NCBI GenBank assembly: GCA_028673005.1
Contig: CM054115.1
Span: 58,615,407-58,679,406 of the forward strand
Source: Tanypteryx hageni
Taxonomy: Eukaryota; Arthropoda; Insecta; Odonata; Petaluridae
Length of the DNA: 64,000 nucleotides
Direction: 5' to 3'
Below the pieces are notes generated by a model. That model did no database searches, was not told where the DNA came from, and saw nothing but the letters and a program-made list of their open reading frames with translations. Every line of letters starts with the position of its first letter. The first letter of the stretch is position 1. Below are positions 25,901 through 40,900 of this stretch, one piece after another. The translations under genes and the position numbers were made by a program.

Positions 25901-28900
25901 GTTCTCCTTCGCACAGGAGAGTTGGGGAAGGGCGCTAAAAGTGTAGCATTCTTTAAAAAAAACGCTAAGCTCAACAATCCCATGTTCTGCGGGTGCCCTG
26001 CGCGTAATACACAAGTGCGCGTTATACTAGAAATTTTGGAGATAAGCGGAAAACAGCCGAAGGTTGGCCTGCGCGTTATGCATGAGTGCGCGTTATACTT
26101 GGGAATTTAGGGTAATACACTTCACCCAGAAAGACAAAAGGATAGTTTTAAAAGGAACTTACCAAGGCGCACCAGAAACCTGCTCCTTCTGGAGCCTTTC
26201 TCAAAGAAGTTACATCAGAAAGAGAAGCTAGAGATATGGTTTGTAAATGTCCCATTACTTTTATTCTCTCATTTTCTCTGACTTCTTCCTCATGGCAAGT
26301 GATAATCTGACCATTGTCAGTAAGCATCAAACTACAAGGCAACACAAATGGTCCTTCTACATCCCCAACCAATCCATCAGGGCAGCCATTGATCTAAAAT
26401 TGAAGGTAGAAGTATAACATTAAACCCTAAAGAATTGCAGTTTTGATAATTCGTGATGGTACAATTTGGTTATCCCGGACCCGTATTAAAAATTCATAAT
26501 GATACTATTTACTTTTCACAACAATACAGTTTACATATCTATAAATAAGTGCTTTGTAAAAATTGCATAATTTTAATAAACGTGTATTTTTTAAGCCCTT
26601 ACATGCTATGAAACTTTGGGATTTACTGAGACATGAAGAAGAAGCTGTTTCCTTACTACGTGGAGGTTGCATTTACAAAACAGTCGAAAGTGAACGTTAG
26701 CTTAATAAGTTCTCTTTTCAATAAGTGTGGTGTAATTCATGCTGGAGATTGAAGTCATGCTGCAGATTGAAGTTGTGCCCACTCTAAATGAATGTCACCC
26801 TCTTGATGCCAGCGGAGATTGGGTACCAGAAGCAGAGCAAATGCCATATAAGTAAAAGTCTATAAGATGCACATGTACACTATATAGTTCCATTTTTCAT
26901 CATCAACAGCACCACTCCCTTTGTGGGTAGATAATGCTTAAATACCGTATTTATTAATTATCTTCTTTTATATAATTGAATCTTTAATGGGGGTCCAGTA
27001 TAAACTGTAGTTGTGAAAAGTAAATAGCATTATTATGAATTTTTAATAGGAATCGAGGTTAACCGAATTGTACCTTTGTGACATGTGTACACCGAATTGA
27101 CATTACTGCATATTAACTTGACTATTTGTGAATTTAACCTGCATAGTTGTTGTTGCCAATACATTAGCAGTGTAGTTGTTACATTCAGGAATTTATCATT
27201 CCTGGCAATTTTCAACAATGTAACTCACACAAATGTTAAGGGGCTACTGTATTTCAAAATAAACAAAACAGGTCAAAATTGTCTATAAAAAGTTTATAAA
27301 CAAATGGATATTCTCATAGTGGTGAAATAAGGTTCCACTTTGTGGAATTGACTCATCATAATCACAGAAAAAATAACCAATTTTCACAAAAAAAGGTTTT
27401 ATTATTAACACGACAGGTTTTGCTACAATCGTAGCATCTTCAGGTGACTGTCGGAGTTATTTTTTCTGTTATCAAAATGGACATCTTATTTGACAGTGAA
27501 AATTGTTTGTATTATCATTAAATTTGAGCAAAAAGTTAACTTAAGGTTACAATTAAAGATTTACTTAAGTCTACAACTTCCATGCATTATTTATGAACAC
27601 AATGAACATTTTTCAGAGATGAACAAGAAGACAGTAAATATGATGAATACAACATTTGAAAATTAATTTAACAATACGATAATAGGAAGAAACCATTAAA
27701 TTTAACTACTTTAACAAAACTCCAATCTTTTACTAGAGAAGGATATTTCTTTCCCTTGGTACCACTACATATTGACTTGAAATTCTACAAATATAAATTT
27801 TCCAATGATAAAATCTGTCTTCCCTTAAGGTTATTTATAGAAGTTTGATTGTAATTTTAGTTTCAAATTCATACCCCTGATGAAGCTGATTGAACAAATG
27901 CCTGCAACCAATCAGAAGCCTCATATTCATCTGCTGCAGCAAGTCTTAGTGAGCGACCTCTTCCAAGCAAAACTTCAAAGGTATGTGGCCGAGGCTCGTC
28001 TAAAACACGCCTAAAACCTTGACACTCCCATCCATGTGGGCCACTAGGCTGACCTCCTTCTAGTGGAATGGCCCATGATGGTAGACGACTCAAGGCATCA
28101 TCGAATTTGTAAAGAACGCCGGCTCTAAAAGTGAAATACAGGTAAAGAAATTTACAATGTATGGCCCAAGGCTAATAAAAAGTTCCACATGAAAACAAAT
28201 CCTAAATTTTTAAAATTTTTCCTTAGGATCATCTATAATTAAATTAAACTTAAATACAAAAACACTGAAAACATTAATGCAAGTTTTGAGGATTGGAACT
28301 TCATAAGCAAACAACATTTAAGTAAACATATGAATTAATTAATTAGTCGGCCTTGATGCAAGGGTGGCTAGCATGTTTGGTTCAAATCCAGTAGAGGGTA
28401 TGGTAGTACCTACCACATGTGCCTGAATACAAGCCGAAGTTTTGTGTACAATCTATCATGAAAAAATCATCCTTCGGCTTAAATGCAAGTCTGAGAAAAA
28501 ATTTGGGGTTAGGGTTAAGTCTGGTAGTGACGAATTTTGATGCTCAACTGTTTGAATTTCAGTAAAACTTTATATGGAATATGTATAATTATAAAAATGC
28601 AATTTCTTAAGGCAATGTAAATGCTGATTTCATTGGAAATAGACTTGGATGAAAAGTTATCTTGGCAAGGTCGCTATTGCTGTATTTGACCTTTTGTGAA
28701 AATGAAGATGAAAGAAATTATCGTCACTGAATGTGGAACATTATTAACAATTATTATCCAAAAACTATTAATTGGAGTAATATTTCAAAACTAGCATAAT
28801 TGCCTGTCAAATATGACGGGATTATGATAAAAGTATTCCAAATATATTTGATTTTGATATGAAAAATTAGTAAGATATGCTAAATGATGAGTCCCTTGTC

Positions 28901-31900
28901 AAAAATGAAATAATAATAATAAATAAATAAATAATAATATTCCCTCCCTCCCTCTCGCCATCCCTCTCTCTCTCCCTCCCTCTCTGCGTCTCTTTTGTCT
29001 CACCTCCCCCCTCTCTCATTCCCTCCTGTCCCAATCCATAGCTCTCCCTCTTTATCTCTTTTCTCCCGTCCTTTTCTAATTCTATACCTCCCTTACTCTC
29101 TATATACCTTCCATTCTATATCCCTTCCCTCCGATCTCCCTCCCCACATCCCCTCTCTCTTACTCTATATCTATATAGTTTACAAAGGCAGCGATAGAAT
29201 ATCAGCTGAGGTAAAGTCATAGGATCAGAAGGACTCAAAGTGATCACGAAATTAATTAATAAGATTTACAACACGGGAGAGTGGCCTTGGGATTTCCTAG
29301 AAGTAACAATGATCCCTCTAATAAACCTTGTTAAAATGTGCCAAGAGTGACCAAAAATTTAAGTTTAGGCACTAAGAATTGTCACTTAACTGTGATTTAT
29401 AATTGTACATGGCTATAATTGTAAAGAAGATGTTAATGTTAATATAAAAATAAATATATATATAAATATATTATTTTCAATAAAATAAAACGCATACTTC
29501 GTGACTTTTTTAGTTTATAACTGTCCTACTTATACTTTTTAAAATGTGGCAACCCTACTCTTATATGATCTGTAAGGTCTACATTAAAAAATTTATTCAG
29601 ATAGAGGACAACATTTGCAGCAAAAAAGTCTGCAAGATTACCGTGATTTTCCGATTATAATACACATTTTTTTCCTCAAAATATTGGAAAAAACTTAGGG
29701 TGTGTACTATACATGATAACAAATGCATATAACTTGATCTTTATACAAAAAATTAGGTGCGTATTATGTATGGTGATAAGACAATTTTCACATTTCATTT
29801 GTAAAAACATGGGTGCGTATTATAATCGGAAAATTGCGGTACATAATTACGATTTATAGTTTCAGAGATAAAAATTCGAGAAAATCCCAAGCATAACATC
29901 ACATATTTTGTTTACATCGATTGCTAAGATGGTTCTATCGGCAAACAATTAAAAATCCAACTTTATTTCTCCCATGCTCTTATATGATCTGTGAGGTATA
30001 GATTAAAAAATTTATTTGGATAGAAGACATCATTTATCACCTAAAAGTCCACAGAACCACTTAATTATGACAGCTTCAAAGATAAAAATTCAAGAACTGC
30101 ACAATCTTTCAATAGCGTTTTATACATATTTCCCATAAATTTGAAATTTATGTGTATTCCATTTATAGAGTATACTTTTCCATCTCATTGATTTCTATGT
30201 AGTATGTATGTGGCAGTCACCTGACATTATTATGCAATAATCATACTATACATGTTAAAATACACTGGGTGACTAGGTTCAAAAAACTTACAAATGTAAT
30301 TGAAAACAAATTTTATTGATGAAAAAGTGAAAATATAAAAATAAATTTTTATAACAGACTTTTATATAGTTAATACCTTAATATGAATAAACACTAATAT
30401 AATTATGATAACCTTTCTACTTGCATGGGCGTAAAAAGTTGCATAGCGTCTACCAGACTTGGAATTGAGTGGAAGTCTTTCTATTCTAAACTTTAACCTT
30501 TTTACAGTTAAGAGAATGGCAGACAGAAGCAGACAACTCACATGGAACATTCACGAAGTGTAACCATCTGATTTGATTCAATTTTTTTTTACATTAAGAG
30601 TAAATGGTGACTAAATACGATTTGTGAAATTATACGTGACCTCGTGGCCTATGAGCCGAAGTAATTGCATTCAAATTTGGTTGTTTTTACAACCCAGGCC
30701 CCTTTGCGCTCAAGATGGCCACTGTACATAGCCTCATTATTGTAAACACGAAGGAAATCGGGAAGAAGAAGATGGGGTATGGGGTTGGGGTAGACAAGAT
30801 GGGAGAGTTTTGTGGCGACCTGCGCAGTGTCAGCGTGGGACCACGCTCAACTGTCGGGAGCCTCGGAAGAGCTCCGCCAGGGTCGTGAGAGAGGAAGTCC
30901 ATGTGAACACACTGATGCACCACTCACCGGTTTGTTCAGACTCTCACGCCACCGCTCACCTTGCCACACGTGGTCCACGTTATCGTTATATTTTCATTCT
31001 TGTTATTACTGTTATCACTGTCATTGTTATTACCTTTACTGTTATCATTGTTATTGCTCTTGTCTATCGGATACGTGCATTTTTTGTGGACTGTTCCCAC
31101 AATTTTTTTGTTATGGCGATAAATTCAGTCAACGTGATTAAACTTTTGAAGAGCAAATTTACTTTAAGGTCCGCCACATTGGCACTGACAGATGCGGAGA
31201 CCAAACTGGCAGAAAAGTTATCAAATAAGTTTTTAAAATGTACTCATTTCTTCAGTTGGTCATTGTGATACATATGCTTAATTACGTGATTTTTAATTCA
31301 ATATCTATTCTTTTTCCATTCTAGAGATATTGAAGTCATCTGTGGAAGGTGATCAGTACACTTATGAAATTCATGAAGATCTAGTATTTGATTATGATGA
31401 CAGAAGGGATATGGAAACAGTTGACAAGGATGAAGACGATGGCGACGATATTGGTGAATATAAAGGTGATGATAATTACCCTTCTTCTTCCACATCTTAT
31501 GAACTATCACCAATGAAAAAACAAAAAACAGAAGAACCTACAATGGCATGATGGCCATGGATTTTTGGAAGTCTGGAAGGAAAGGACCACTGAAACTGGA
31601 AACCATTCATCACAACTTATGCTTCATCACAAGTAGAGTCCAACTTCATCGTTACAAAAAGCAAATCATAGAAGTTGGTACGAGGAAAGAAAAGTTTAGG
31701 TCCATCAAAGTGGGACTTCTTGCAAGATTCAAGGCAATGAAGGAAGATCACCTTGCTGTGCATGACAGTGACTTGCATAGATGGGCGCATGAGGAAAATA
31801 AAAAAACAGGAGCAACCAGTTCCGAACTTCGAGTCATCTTTTGGATGGTTGTGGAAGTGGAAGAAACTCTTCACTTCAATTGATAGCTGTAACTAAATTA

Positions 31901-34900
31901 CTCATACATACTAAAACTCGTTCTTTCGAATATTACAAGATGGTCCAAACAACTTATGATGCCTACTTTCCATTTAATCATTTATTTAATACTTATATTG
32001 GCTTTAATAGATTTAAAGTCATCGTGGATATGTAGCTCTTTGTGTTCCCAAATTTCATAATTTAGCGTTATAAAATACTACAAATAACATTCAAACGGAA
32101 TATTAAATTGATCATGTGTATTTGTGCGGCAAAAATAATGCGTGTACGTATTAGAATATAACAAATCTTGAGTCCAACAATAGTTGTTGCTATCGCAACA
32201 CTCTCATAATAAGTGATAAAAACTCCAAAATTGCCAGTATTTACGCGAAATTCTAAGAAATACAATCGATAAGCAAAATTTTATGATAAAAATTAGAATC
32301 TTCATTTCCTTCCTCAGAGAATAGTACAAATCCTGCACCGATATTACAATTCTAAGATATTTTAATGTGCAAGAGAAAATTACCTTGCACGATGGATTTC
32401 AGATTTCCTATGTTAATCAAATGGGAAGGATAGTTCCTGGAATCGAACCCGGGACTTCAATCTTCGCAACATTAACTATCCTCGGGAGCTCGGCCCATGT
32501 AGCAAGAGATTTCCACCAAGTTTCATGAAAATCGGTGGAAGTTGGTTCAAAAATTAATAGGGGGTGACAGACACAATGACAGAACTATAAGCCTATTTCC
32601 ATTCTGGAAAGTAGGCTAAAAAGTGAAGTCTGTAATGGGGTTCAAACTTTTTTCTAAAACTGAGGCTTCAGAAATAGGGGGAGAAGACTATATTCGGACT
32701 AATACAGTAATAAAACTTACTTGAGCAGAAAATATGCTGGCTGCCAGCCTGGAGAAGAACTAGAGGTAGGGCCAGGCAGTATGCTGTGAGCATGGAACAT
32801 GAGGTGGCCCCTACGTGTTGGACCCAGAGGAGTACAAGGAGGTGTGGCTGGATGCTCATCTTCCACATGGACCAAACTATAATGCACTACCTTGGAAGAT
32901 ACTCCAGTGAAAACCCAATTCTGTTCACTTTCCCATGATCCTATCATTCTTTTAATGGCTTCACTATTCTGGCCCTGGTGAAAAATTTATCACATAAATG
33001 CAATCATTATAGGTATTTAAAAAAATGTTTTTGTAATATAGGGATGAACACATTTGTCAATTTCTTACAAGGTCATATCAGTTGAAAGAATTAGAAAATT
33101 ATGGCAATTTAATCATTGCTACCACAAATTAATTAATAAATCAGTTATGGAAAACAGTAAAGAAATCATTCACTAGAATGATGTTTTCAGATCCTCATTA
33201 GTTAATTATTTTTTAATAATAACTTATACAATAATTAAGTTCAACTAATAAATTGCAAGTCCAAAACAAATTTCAGTTAATAATCATTGCAAAGGATATT
33301 GTATAAACTATAGATAATAATTAAATGCAAGAAACTTCACCAAATTTTGGACTAATTTCTGTTAAAATTAACAAAAATGAAATTAAAATATATTAATTAG
33401 AAAACGATATGCTTAATTTTTAATTAGTGCTAAAAAATAAAAACATCAATATTCTTGGACAATGTAATGTTTGGCAAAATGTCAATGACTCCCATTTAAG
33501 TACTAAAAAAATGGAAATTAATAATTTTAATATATACAGTGGAATCCCTATTTAAGGTTTACCAAGGAAACAAAATGAAACAAAAAAATGGCAGTTTACT
33601 AAAAATTATCACTTTCAATATCAAAACTAGCAAGTATAATCAAATTTACAATATAAACATACAAATTATCATAGGAATGAGCAGATTCCAGTTGCAAAAT
33701 CTGAAAAGAAATTAATTCATATACTGTATTTACTCGCATATAAACTGCCACTGCATATAAGCCGCACCCAGGGTTTTTCAACATCGAAAATGGAAAAAAG
33801 TTTTTAGAAAGTTAATTATTCTTTCTCAGCTGACTTTGCCCGGTTCCAACTCAAGAAATCCGTAATTTTACTCCTCTTCATCCCACCTGCTTTTAGTAAG
33901 TAAGCATGTGAAGAAAAATAAAGCAGAAAAAATACCGTACCGCATTGTCCCGAATATAACGAGATTTTTTTAATTGAAAATATCGCTCCGATGTTGATTC
34001 TGTCCAAACTGTATTCTAGAGGAAATCACGATATCTAGCTAGCAGCTCCTAACCAAAAATAACAGAAAAGTAGAAATCGAAATATTATTTTCAGAATTTG
34101 AATTTTTTTGCTTCGTATTCACGTATAAGCCGTACCTTCATTTTTCAAGTGAAAATATTGGAAAAAAGTGCGGCTTATACGCGAGTAAATATGGTATTAC
34201 TTATATAAACAAATAGCAGAACCAGATAGTACATGAAAAATGCAGCAACCTTCCACCAACTTTAAAAAATGCATTGTGTATGATGACGTCACCGCAACTT
34301 CCTTAAGTCTTCATTTACACTGAAAGCAAATACACTACTCCCCTGATATCTGCAAGGGATGCATTCTGCAAAAACGTCGCAGATACCGAATTCGCGAATA
34401 CTGGGCCTTATGTTTACATTATATCTTAGGGTAGGGTCACCATACAAAAGAAGTAATTTCAACAAATTTTATGCACTATTTAGGCTTATTTTTACTGGTA
34501 ATAGTACTAGATGATATCACCTATATGAATTTGAAGAATATTTCATCAGTTACATTCATTCCGGTTTGTCTCAAGTAAGGTTGGGAATCCTCATACAGTA
34601 ATTAAAGAAGAATAATTGAATTTGTCAATTTTTTATAAAAGAAATTGTATTACATTGAGTCAATTACTATTGGTATTGTATTTTACTAGGGATAAAAGAA
34701 ATAATAGCCTTGCATATCTGCGTTATTTTTACCTTTCCTTTGAGAACCACGAACTGTTACCTATGTTCATAGTTCTAAAAAGAAAACTAAAATATTAAAT
34801 ACTATATTATATACTGTAAAAGAATATGACTCAGATACTATAAGTACATATATACTGATTACCGCTTATCTGAGAGATACTGCTATCAAAAGTAAAAAGG

Positions 34901-37900
34901 TTTCCTAATACAGTAAAACCTCTACCTTACGAACCCCTTTATAGCGAAGACCTCCGGATAGCGAACAATTGACGGCGGTCCCGCCAAACTTGTATACAAA
35001 ATCCCTAATTATAACCTCTTTACTACGAACTTCCGTACTACGAAAACTTCCGAACAACGAAAGAAAAAGACGTCACTTCCGTTTATATTTACCTCTTTAG
35101 AACGAAATTTTGCTCGCTAAACAATTTTTTACGTACGGAAAACGATTGAAAACAGTCGCCAATGCGCCAATTAGCGTTAAGCTTACATCAAGCCAATCAT
35201 AGCATGTTTTCTAGCATGATGACGTATTTCCTGTGTTTCCGGCATTCTCGCGCCAGTGACAATCTCGTCCGAGAGTTGCAGTGATGCCACTATGCATGCT
35301 TTTAGGGAAGTGGAGACTGCCGTTTCCCGAGAATTCACAAAGAATTTGAAACAGAAAAAAATAGATTCGTTTATTAAAAAATGTTGATGTATTTTAAATA
35401 GATCTTTTAAAAAAGTGTTGTATTTGAAATCATTCCCGATTAAATTAATCCCCTAATCCATTTAAAGGGAATTTCAACGAAAGATCGTAGCAATGAGGTA
35501 CGTATCGTGGTGAGGTGGTTCCTATACACTTTTTGTGATAGTTAATTTATTCGTCAGAGACGGAGCTGGAGTGTTGTTAAGAAGGTTAGTGAAAAATTTT
35601 GATTGGAGTCTTGATTTGGAGTTCCAACGACAGTTAGTGCTTTCTTATGAGGAAAATGCTGCTTTCATTCATTTTGTTTTGAAATATTTGCAACCCGCGC
35701 CGTGGTGGTCAAATAGTAGTTTATTAATGGATGTTAAAAATTGGCGTTGCTGTCATTTTTTATAAACTTAGCGACTCAATAGATGCTTTAGGATAGGCTC
35801 GGCGAGTTTCATGCATTGCAACCTCGAAAAAAGTCGCATAATAAAAAATTGCAGAGGATGTTTTCGTGCAAAACCTGCCAATCAATGCTAGAAAAAATAA
35901 CACTGCATTTCAGTTATTTGGTGCTTGCCACTGTCAAACATTGCAAAAGGAGATGAATGAAAGTGGCCCATTGTGTCGTCGGAGCTTCAAATCAATATGG
36001 CTGGTTATTAAACATTGCGGGCGCATTTTGAATATCGTCAACTTATGTGATACCGTTTCCTGAAAATGGGCGTATTTTAGTAGAGTTACGCCGTATCTGC
36101 GCATATGCCTTCATTTGGATAACCCCGTTGCTCCCGTATAATCTAACAGACAATGCGCCCCTGAAGTTATGCAACGCCCAATAACCTCCGATCAACGAAT
36201 TTCCGAATAACGAATAGATGAAAAATTGGGTCCCTTGATGTTCGTTAATGAGAGGTTTTACTGTACATATTAACTGCCAAATCACGGCATATGTAGTAAA
36301 TAGCATGGAACATTTGAATAAAAGTCGGACATGGCAAGATTATGAAATTCTTAATTTATAAAAATTAAGCTCTTACAGTCGAAGTGAATACGATTTTGAA
36401 GGTTTAGAAGAATTGTGTAGTAATTTTCTTACTACTAAAAGCGATTATATTTCTAATGTCTGAAATAACGATAGTGAAAGCAAACAGCCAATCAAAAGAA
36501 AATAGAAAACTAAACTTAATAATAATGATTTTAATTGGAAAAGTCAAAATTATTTTTACCATTTTTATTTTATCATTTCTTGTGTGTACAAAAAATAATC
36601 TTAAATGATCAATTTTTACTTATTAATCGCAACTAAACAAAATGTTTATAAAAATCTCAGTCCTTAAAGAGGTTACGTAAAATAACGTGTTGGAGAGATT
36701 CGCGGATATGCGAGACCTTGCTCGCGAATACTGGGTAATGAGAGATAAAACCAACTCGCGGATACTCAGATGGTGGAAATGGGGGAGTAGTGTAGTGGTA
36801 CACATGGAAAGTGTTGGGAAGTAACTTAACAAAAGTAATGTGTTATTATTGCATGCTGCCATGGTGGATGGTAGCACAGTAATTTCAAAATGTAAACAAA
36901 ATCGATAACTTCTAGGAGAATCCGCTGATTAAAAAAACAGCCATTGTAACTTTAATTTTAGTTGTTTACTATAATGGATTGGCTTTAAAGTAGGGACCTG
37001 TGAAGCTTCGAGATTCAATTTGATTGCGAATCGGATGAATTATTTGATTCAAAATTAAGGTCGATTCATTAAATCCGATTATCACTCATGCCCCCTATAT
37101 CAAGGTACATTTCTATTGCCTACCTTTATTGAGTATACGTATGAAATGACATAATACACTAGTATATTTAAAATAAATCAATGCAGTAGGCTCGCTATAT
37201 TTCTTTAAAAAGAAGTTTTTTGATTTAATTATCACTTTTGATAAAATGATAAGTAAATACGATGATTTGCAATTACTTTTTTGACATGTTTATCATAATA
37301 TAGAAAATTCAAAACAACGTTTAAAAAATTCATCACAAAAGATCATTAGTACTTGAAACATGGACCAAAATATATAATAAATGGATGCAGATGAAAGTTT
37401 AGTTGGATGCGTTCCCGTTCGTTAGTATTTGTTTGCGACTACATCCAAACTGTTTCTGCAAATGTGAACAAACAACAGTATGACCAAACTCCATCCATAC
37501 TGGGCATGAATTTCCTATTTGCAGGTGTTCTTTCACGTTGTTTCATGTTCACAACTTCGTTCACATACCCCGAATGTGTTTGTGCGTGTTCATTCAGTCG
37601 AGACGCAGATGAGTTTAACATTAAATCGAGGCAAAGTCTGCCTAGGAATCAGAATTTTGTTCCTTAAATGGGGGTAATCCCCTAAATTGAGAAATCATAA
37701 ATCAGGGAATATAATACATTACTTGTGAGGAGCTTTGGTCGGACCCACAAAAAAAACTTGGGTCAACGTTAAATTGGGATTGCAATGTATTAATTATAAG
37801 ACACTCAAGTGAGTAAAGGCTTAACTGGTTATTTTGACCAACCACTATCTAAATACAGACATTATAATGACAAAGTTCCCCTGAAATTATAAAGAAGATA

Positions 37901-40900
37901 TTAGATTAGTACTTTCAATAAGAAGAAAGTGATTACCTTGGGTTGGAGAGGTGTAAGATAATTTGCTAGTTTATCCATGCTAAGTGCAACAATTGCAGGA
38001 TAAGGGGTTAATGTATGATTATGTTTGCGTTTAGACATTTGGGCTTTCTTCTCAGCTGATTGGTGCCATCTCCTCATAGCTACTTCCAAATGTCTCAGTA
38101 GATCCATTGTAACTTCCTTCTCACCAATTGTGACACAAAATTGCCTTTTCCTGTAGCTGGTCTTAACTTTATTCATGGACTTCGTGCAGAAGGTCAAAGT
38201 TTGATAATTCGGCCCAACCTAGAGGTAAAAAAATAATGTTTACCATAATTACCATGTCAAACATCTACATCATCTTTCAAAATCTTTTTCTTTTCTGATA
38301 AATTAAAATCTGTGCTGGTATTTGAAATATCTTTGCATATGTAGATCATAAAATAACCTCTCCTTTAGTCTTTATTCATAAAACTATCGTAGAAGAACAA
38401 TTCAAACTTATGGTATCATTTATAACAATAATTAAACAATTTCAGACCAGAGACAACATGGGTTGTGAGCAAACCTATGGTTTGTACTTTATGCATAAAA
38501 TAAAATACAGGTAAACCCCTTAATACCAAATACCACAGGAACAGGTAAAAAGGAAAAGAAACTTACCAGGATGCAGAACCAAATACACATGTGCACACAC
38601 TCAGATTTATGGGTAGTTACACTACTCCAGGGACCACCTCACACAAGCACAGGTTTATGGGAATTACTCAACATGAAGGATCTATTCACACTCAACACAG
38701 TAGAAAGAAGGATCACATATTCCTCTTCAACTAGGAGATTTTCACCTTAAAGCACTTTTTGACATGTCATCATCTGTAGAATTCATTAGGACTAATGTGG
38801 TCTTGATATATGGAGTAGCGTGGGTTATGTGGCGGTTATTAAAAAGTAAAATTTTTTTCATAACAATAAACATTATTTAAAATTGTTTTTTCAAAATAAA
38901 CACGTTCTAAGTTATTTTGTGTTTTACTCTCTTTAAAGAAGGAACATGGTAAGATGAATCTACCATAAATGGCATAAAAGGTTTTGGCATTATATAAAAG
39001 CCACAAAAAAACAAATTACTTGATATTCATTACAATGCGTACCTAACATGTCTTTTAAATATTCCTTTAATGAATCATTGCAACCAAAAGATAAAAATTA
39101 CATTCTGTTAACTTATGTAATAATTTTGACAAATCATTAGCAATGTCTATTAAAAGATTTGCTACCTCAAAGGATGAAATGTGATGTATAGAAGATTGAT
39201 TTTTCTCAATCGCAATTTTTTCAATCTCTCAGAAACTAACAAACAAACCATAACCAATTCAAACAAAATCTTTAGCAATGCTTACCACAATTGTATCCAA
39301 GTCATCATAGAAAACTTCAAATCTCTTTTCGTACGTGGCAGTGCCTCTATGGGAAAGCAATGAACCTGGATGCAGCCGAAAGTCTCCTGGGCTTCCAACT
39401 ATGCGTAAGGCTTGTAAGGAAAGTACAGCCATAAGGGGAGAGCCACTTATTCTTTGGGAGCCTTGAGATGTCACAACAGAGAAAGTACTTCTTACTTTAA
39501 AAACCTAAAATGCAAGAACAAGATATCATTATACATTTATAATATTGGTGGTAACACCACCTGGTAGCTTTTAACCTTTTATATAGGTTGAAAAATATTA
39601 CCCTTGCAAACACTATTGCAGGTAAGGGATATAGTTATATGAAAGGGGAAGAGATTGAAGAGCTCATACAGTCCTAACAGGTGGCATTGGAAAATGAGAA
39701 GTTGGAGAATTTAATAATCTCTGATGTGAATGCTTGTAAAGAACCAAAGGAAGCAGAAGGTGAAGAGCGGCAAAGACCTGAATTAACATGCAATGGAATG
39801 ACAGAGATCCTAAAAGCAGCAGAATTTCTCCAAAAGAAGATTGTGCAGGAAGATCCTGATTTTCAAATAGTTATGAAAATTAAGAGATCTATTAACAATA
39901 CTGTGGCTTTCTATGGGCACAATTATAAAAGTGTGAAGAGCAAAGGCAAACCCAAATTACAGATATCATCAGCCCACTAACTTCAGCCTCTGCCCAATTT
40001 CTCTCACCCTCTGTCAACAGCTCTACCAATTAAAAAGTCTCTTCTCAAGAAATTAAATCCACATCCTTAACCCAGCAGTACTCATGTGGGGTGCTGAGGA
40101 CATCCCCAAGCATACATTATATGACAGGGTTTCTTTCCTTTGCCCTTTTACGACTCTGACCCTTCAGTAGCTGGAATGACATGTGTTTGGAACATATTCT
40201 GCTAAAAATTTTCAGTTTCCTGTGGTAATCCTTTTGAGTTTGGATGCTTTTTCTAAGAGAGTGCTGTGCTGTACATTATGGAAATCAACGCTTATTTTTG
40301 TGCGGACGTTGTTCATATTTTATTCTGAAATTATTGTTACTATCTATAGAACTTTTATTTATTTACTTTTCAATATCAAAAAACAGTCATGTTTGGTCTT
40401 TTACATTGGAATATAACAACCAAATAAATGACAACATAACAATTAAAAAGAAAGGGCAACAGAGCATGGGGTAAGATACGCTAGGATCTGAGGTTAGGTT
40501 TAAGATCGGAGTTAAAGGTATGGGATAAGGAGAACAAGTCAATGGAGGGATGAATGGTGGTTAAGGAGTTCAGGGCTGATGGAATGCGGTAGAATAAGGA
40601 TATCTGCGATATGGATAGGCGGAAATTGGGAAGGTGAAGGATCCTAAGTTTCTATTTCCATTTCTACTATCCATTTTTACACTTCCTCTAGTTTTAGTTA
40701 TTTAGGACCAGACTTACGAAGGTTATGTTTCTCTTTCCCTATCACTTTGTCTTTCCTCCTGTTTTCTCCATTCACGGATCATTTTTTCTGTGAGTGGTGG
40801 ACCAAAATAACATGCTGCTGCTCGGTTTCCATTCATTTTTGCGTATTGAATCACCTGAAGCTTATAGGTAATAGTGTAGGCATATTTTTTAGGCTGGTAT

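Noticed and set aside
25260..26110. Long plus-strand ORFs of 153 and 157 codons
   Set aside because: They lie opposite the pogo transposase remnant and its subterminal region and show no family signature.
28995..29222. 75-codon Pro/Ser/Leu ORF
   Set aside because: It is translation of a polypyrimidine simple-sequence tract.
30810..31268. 152-codon plus-strand ORF with hydrophobic run
   Set aside because: The hydrophobic part is produced by a TTATTG/TTATCA low-complexity run. There is no signal-peptide or domain logic.
37407..37667. 86-codon plus-strand ORF with paired Cys residues
   Set aside because: An overlapping minus frame is equally open, there is no known signature, and it lies in a PLEKHM2 intron without splice context.
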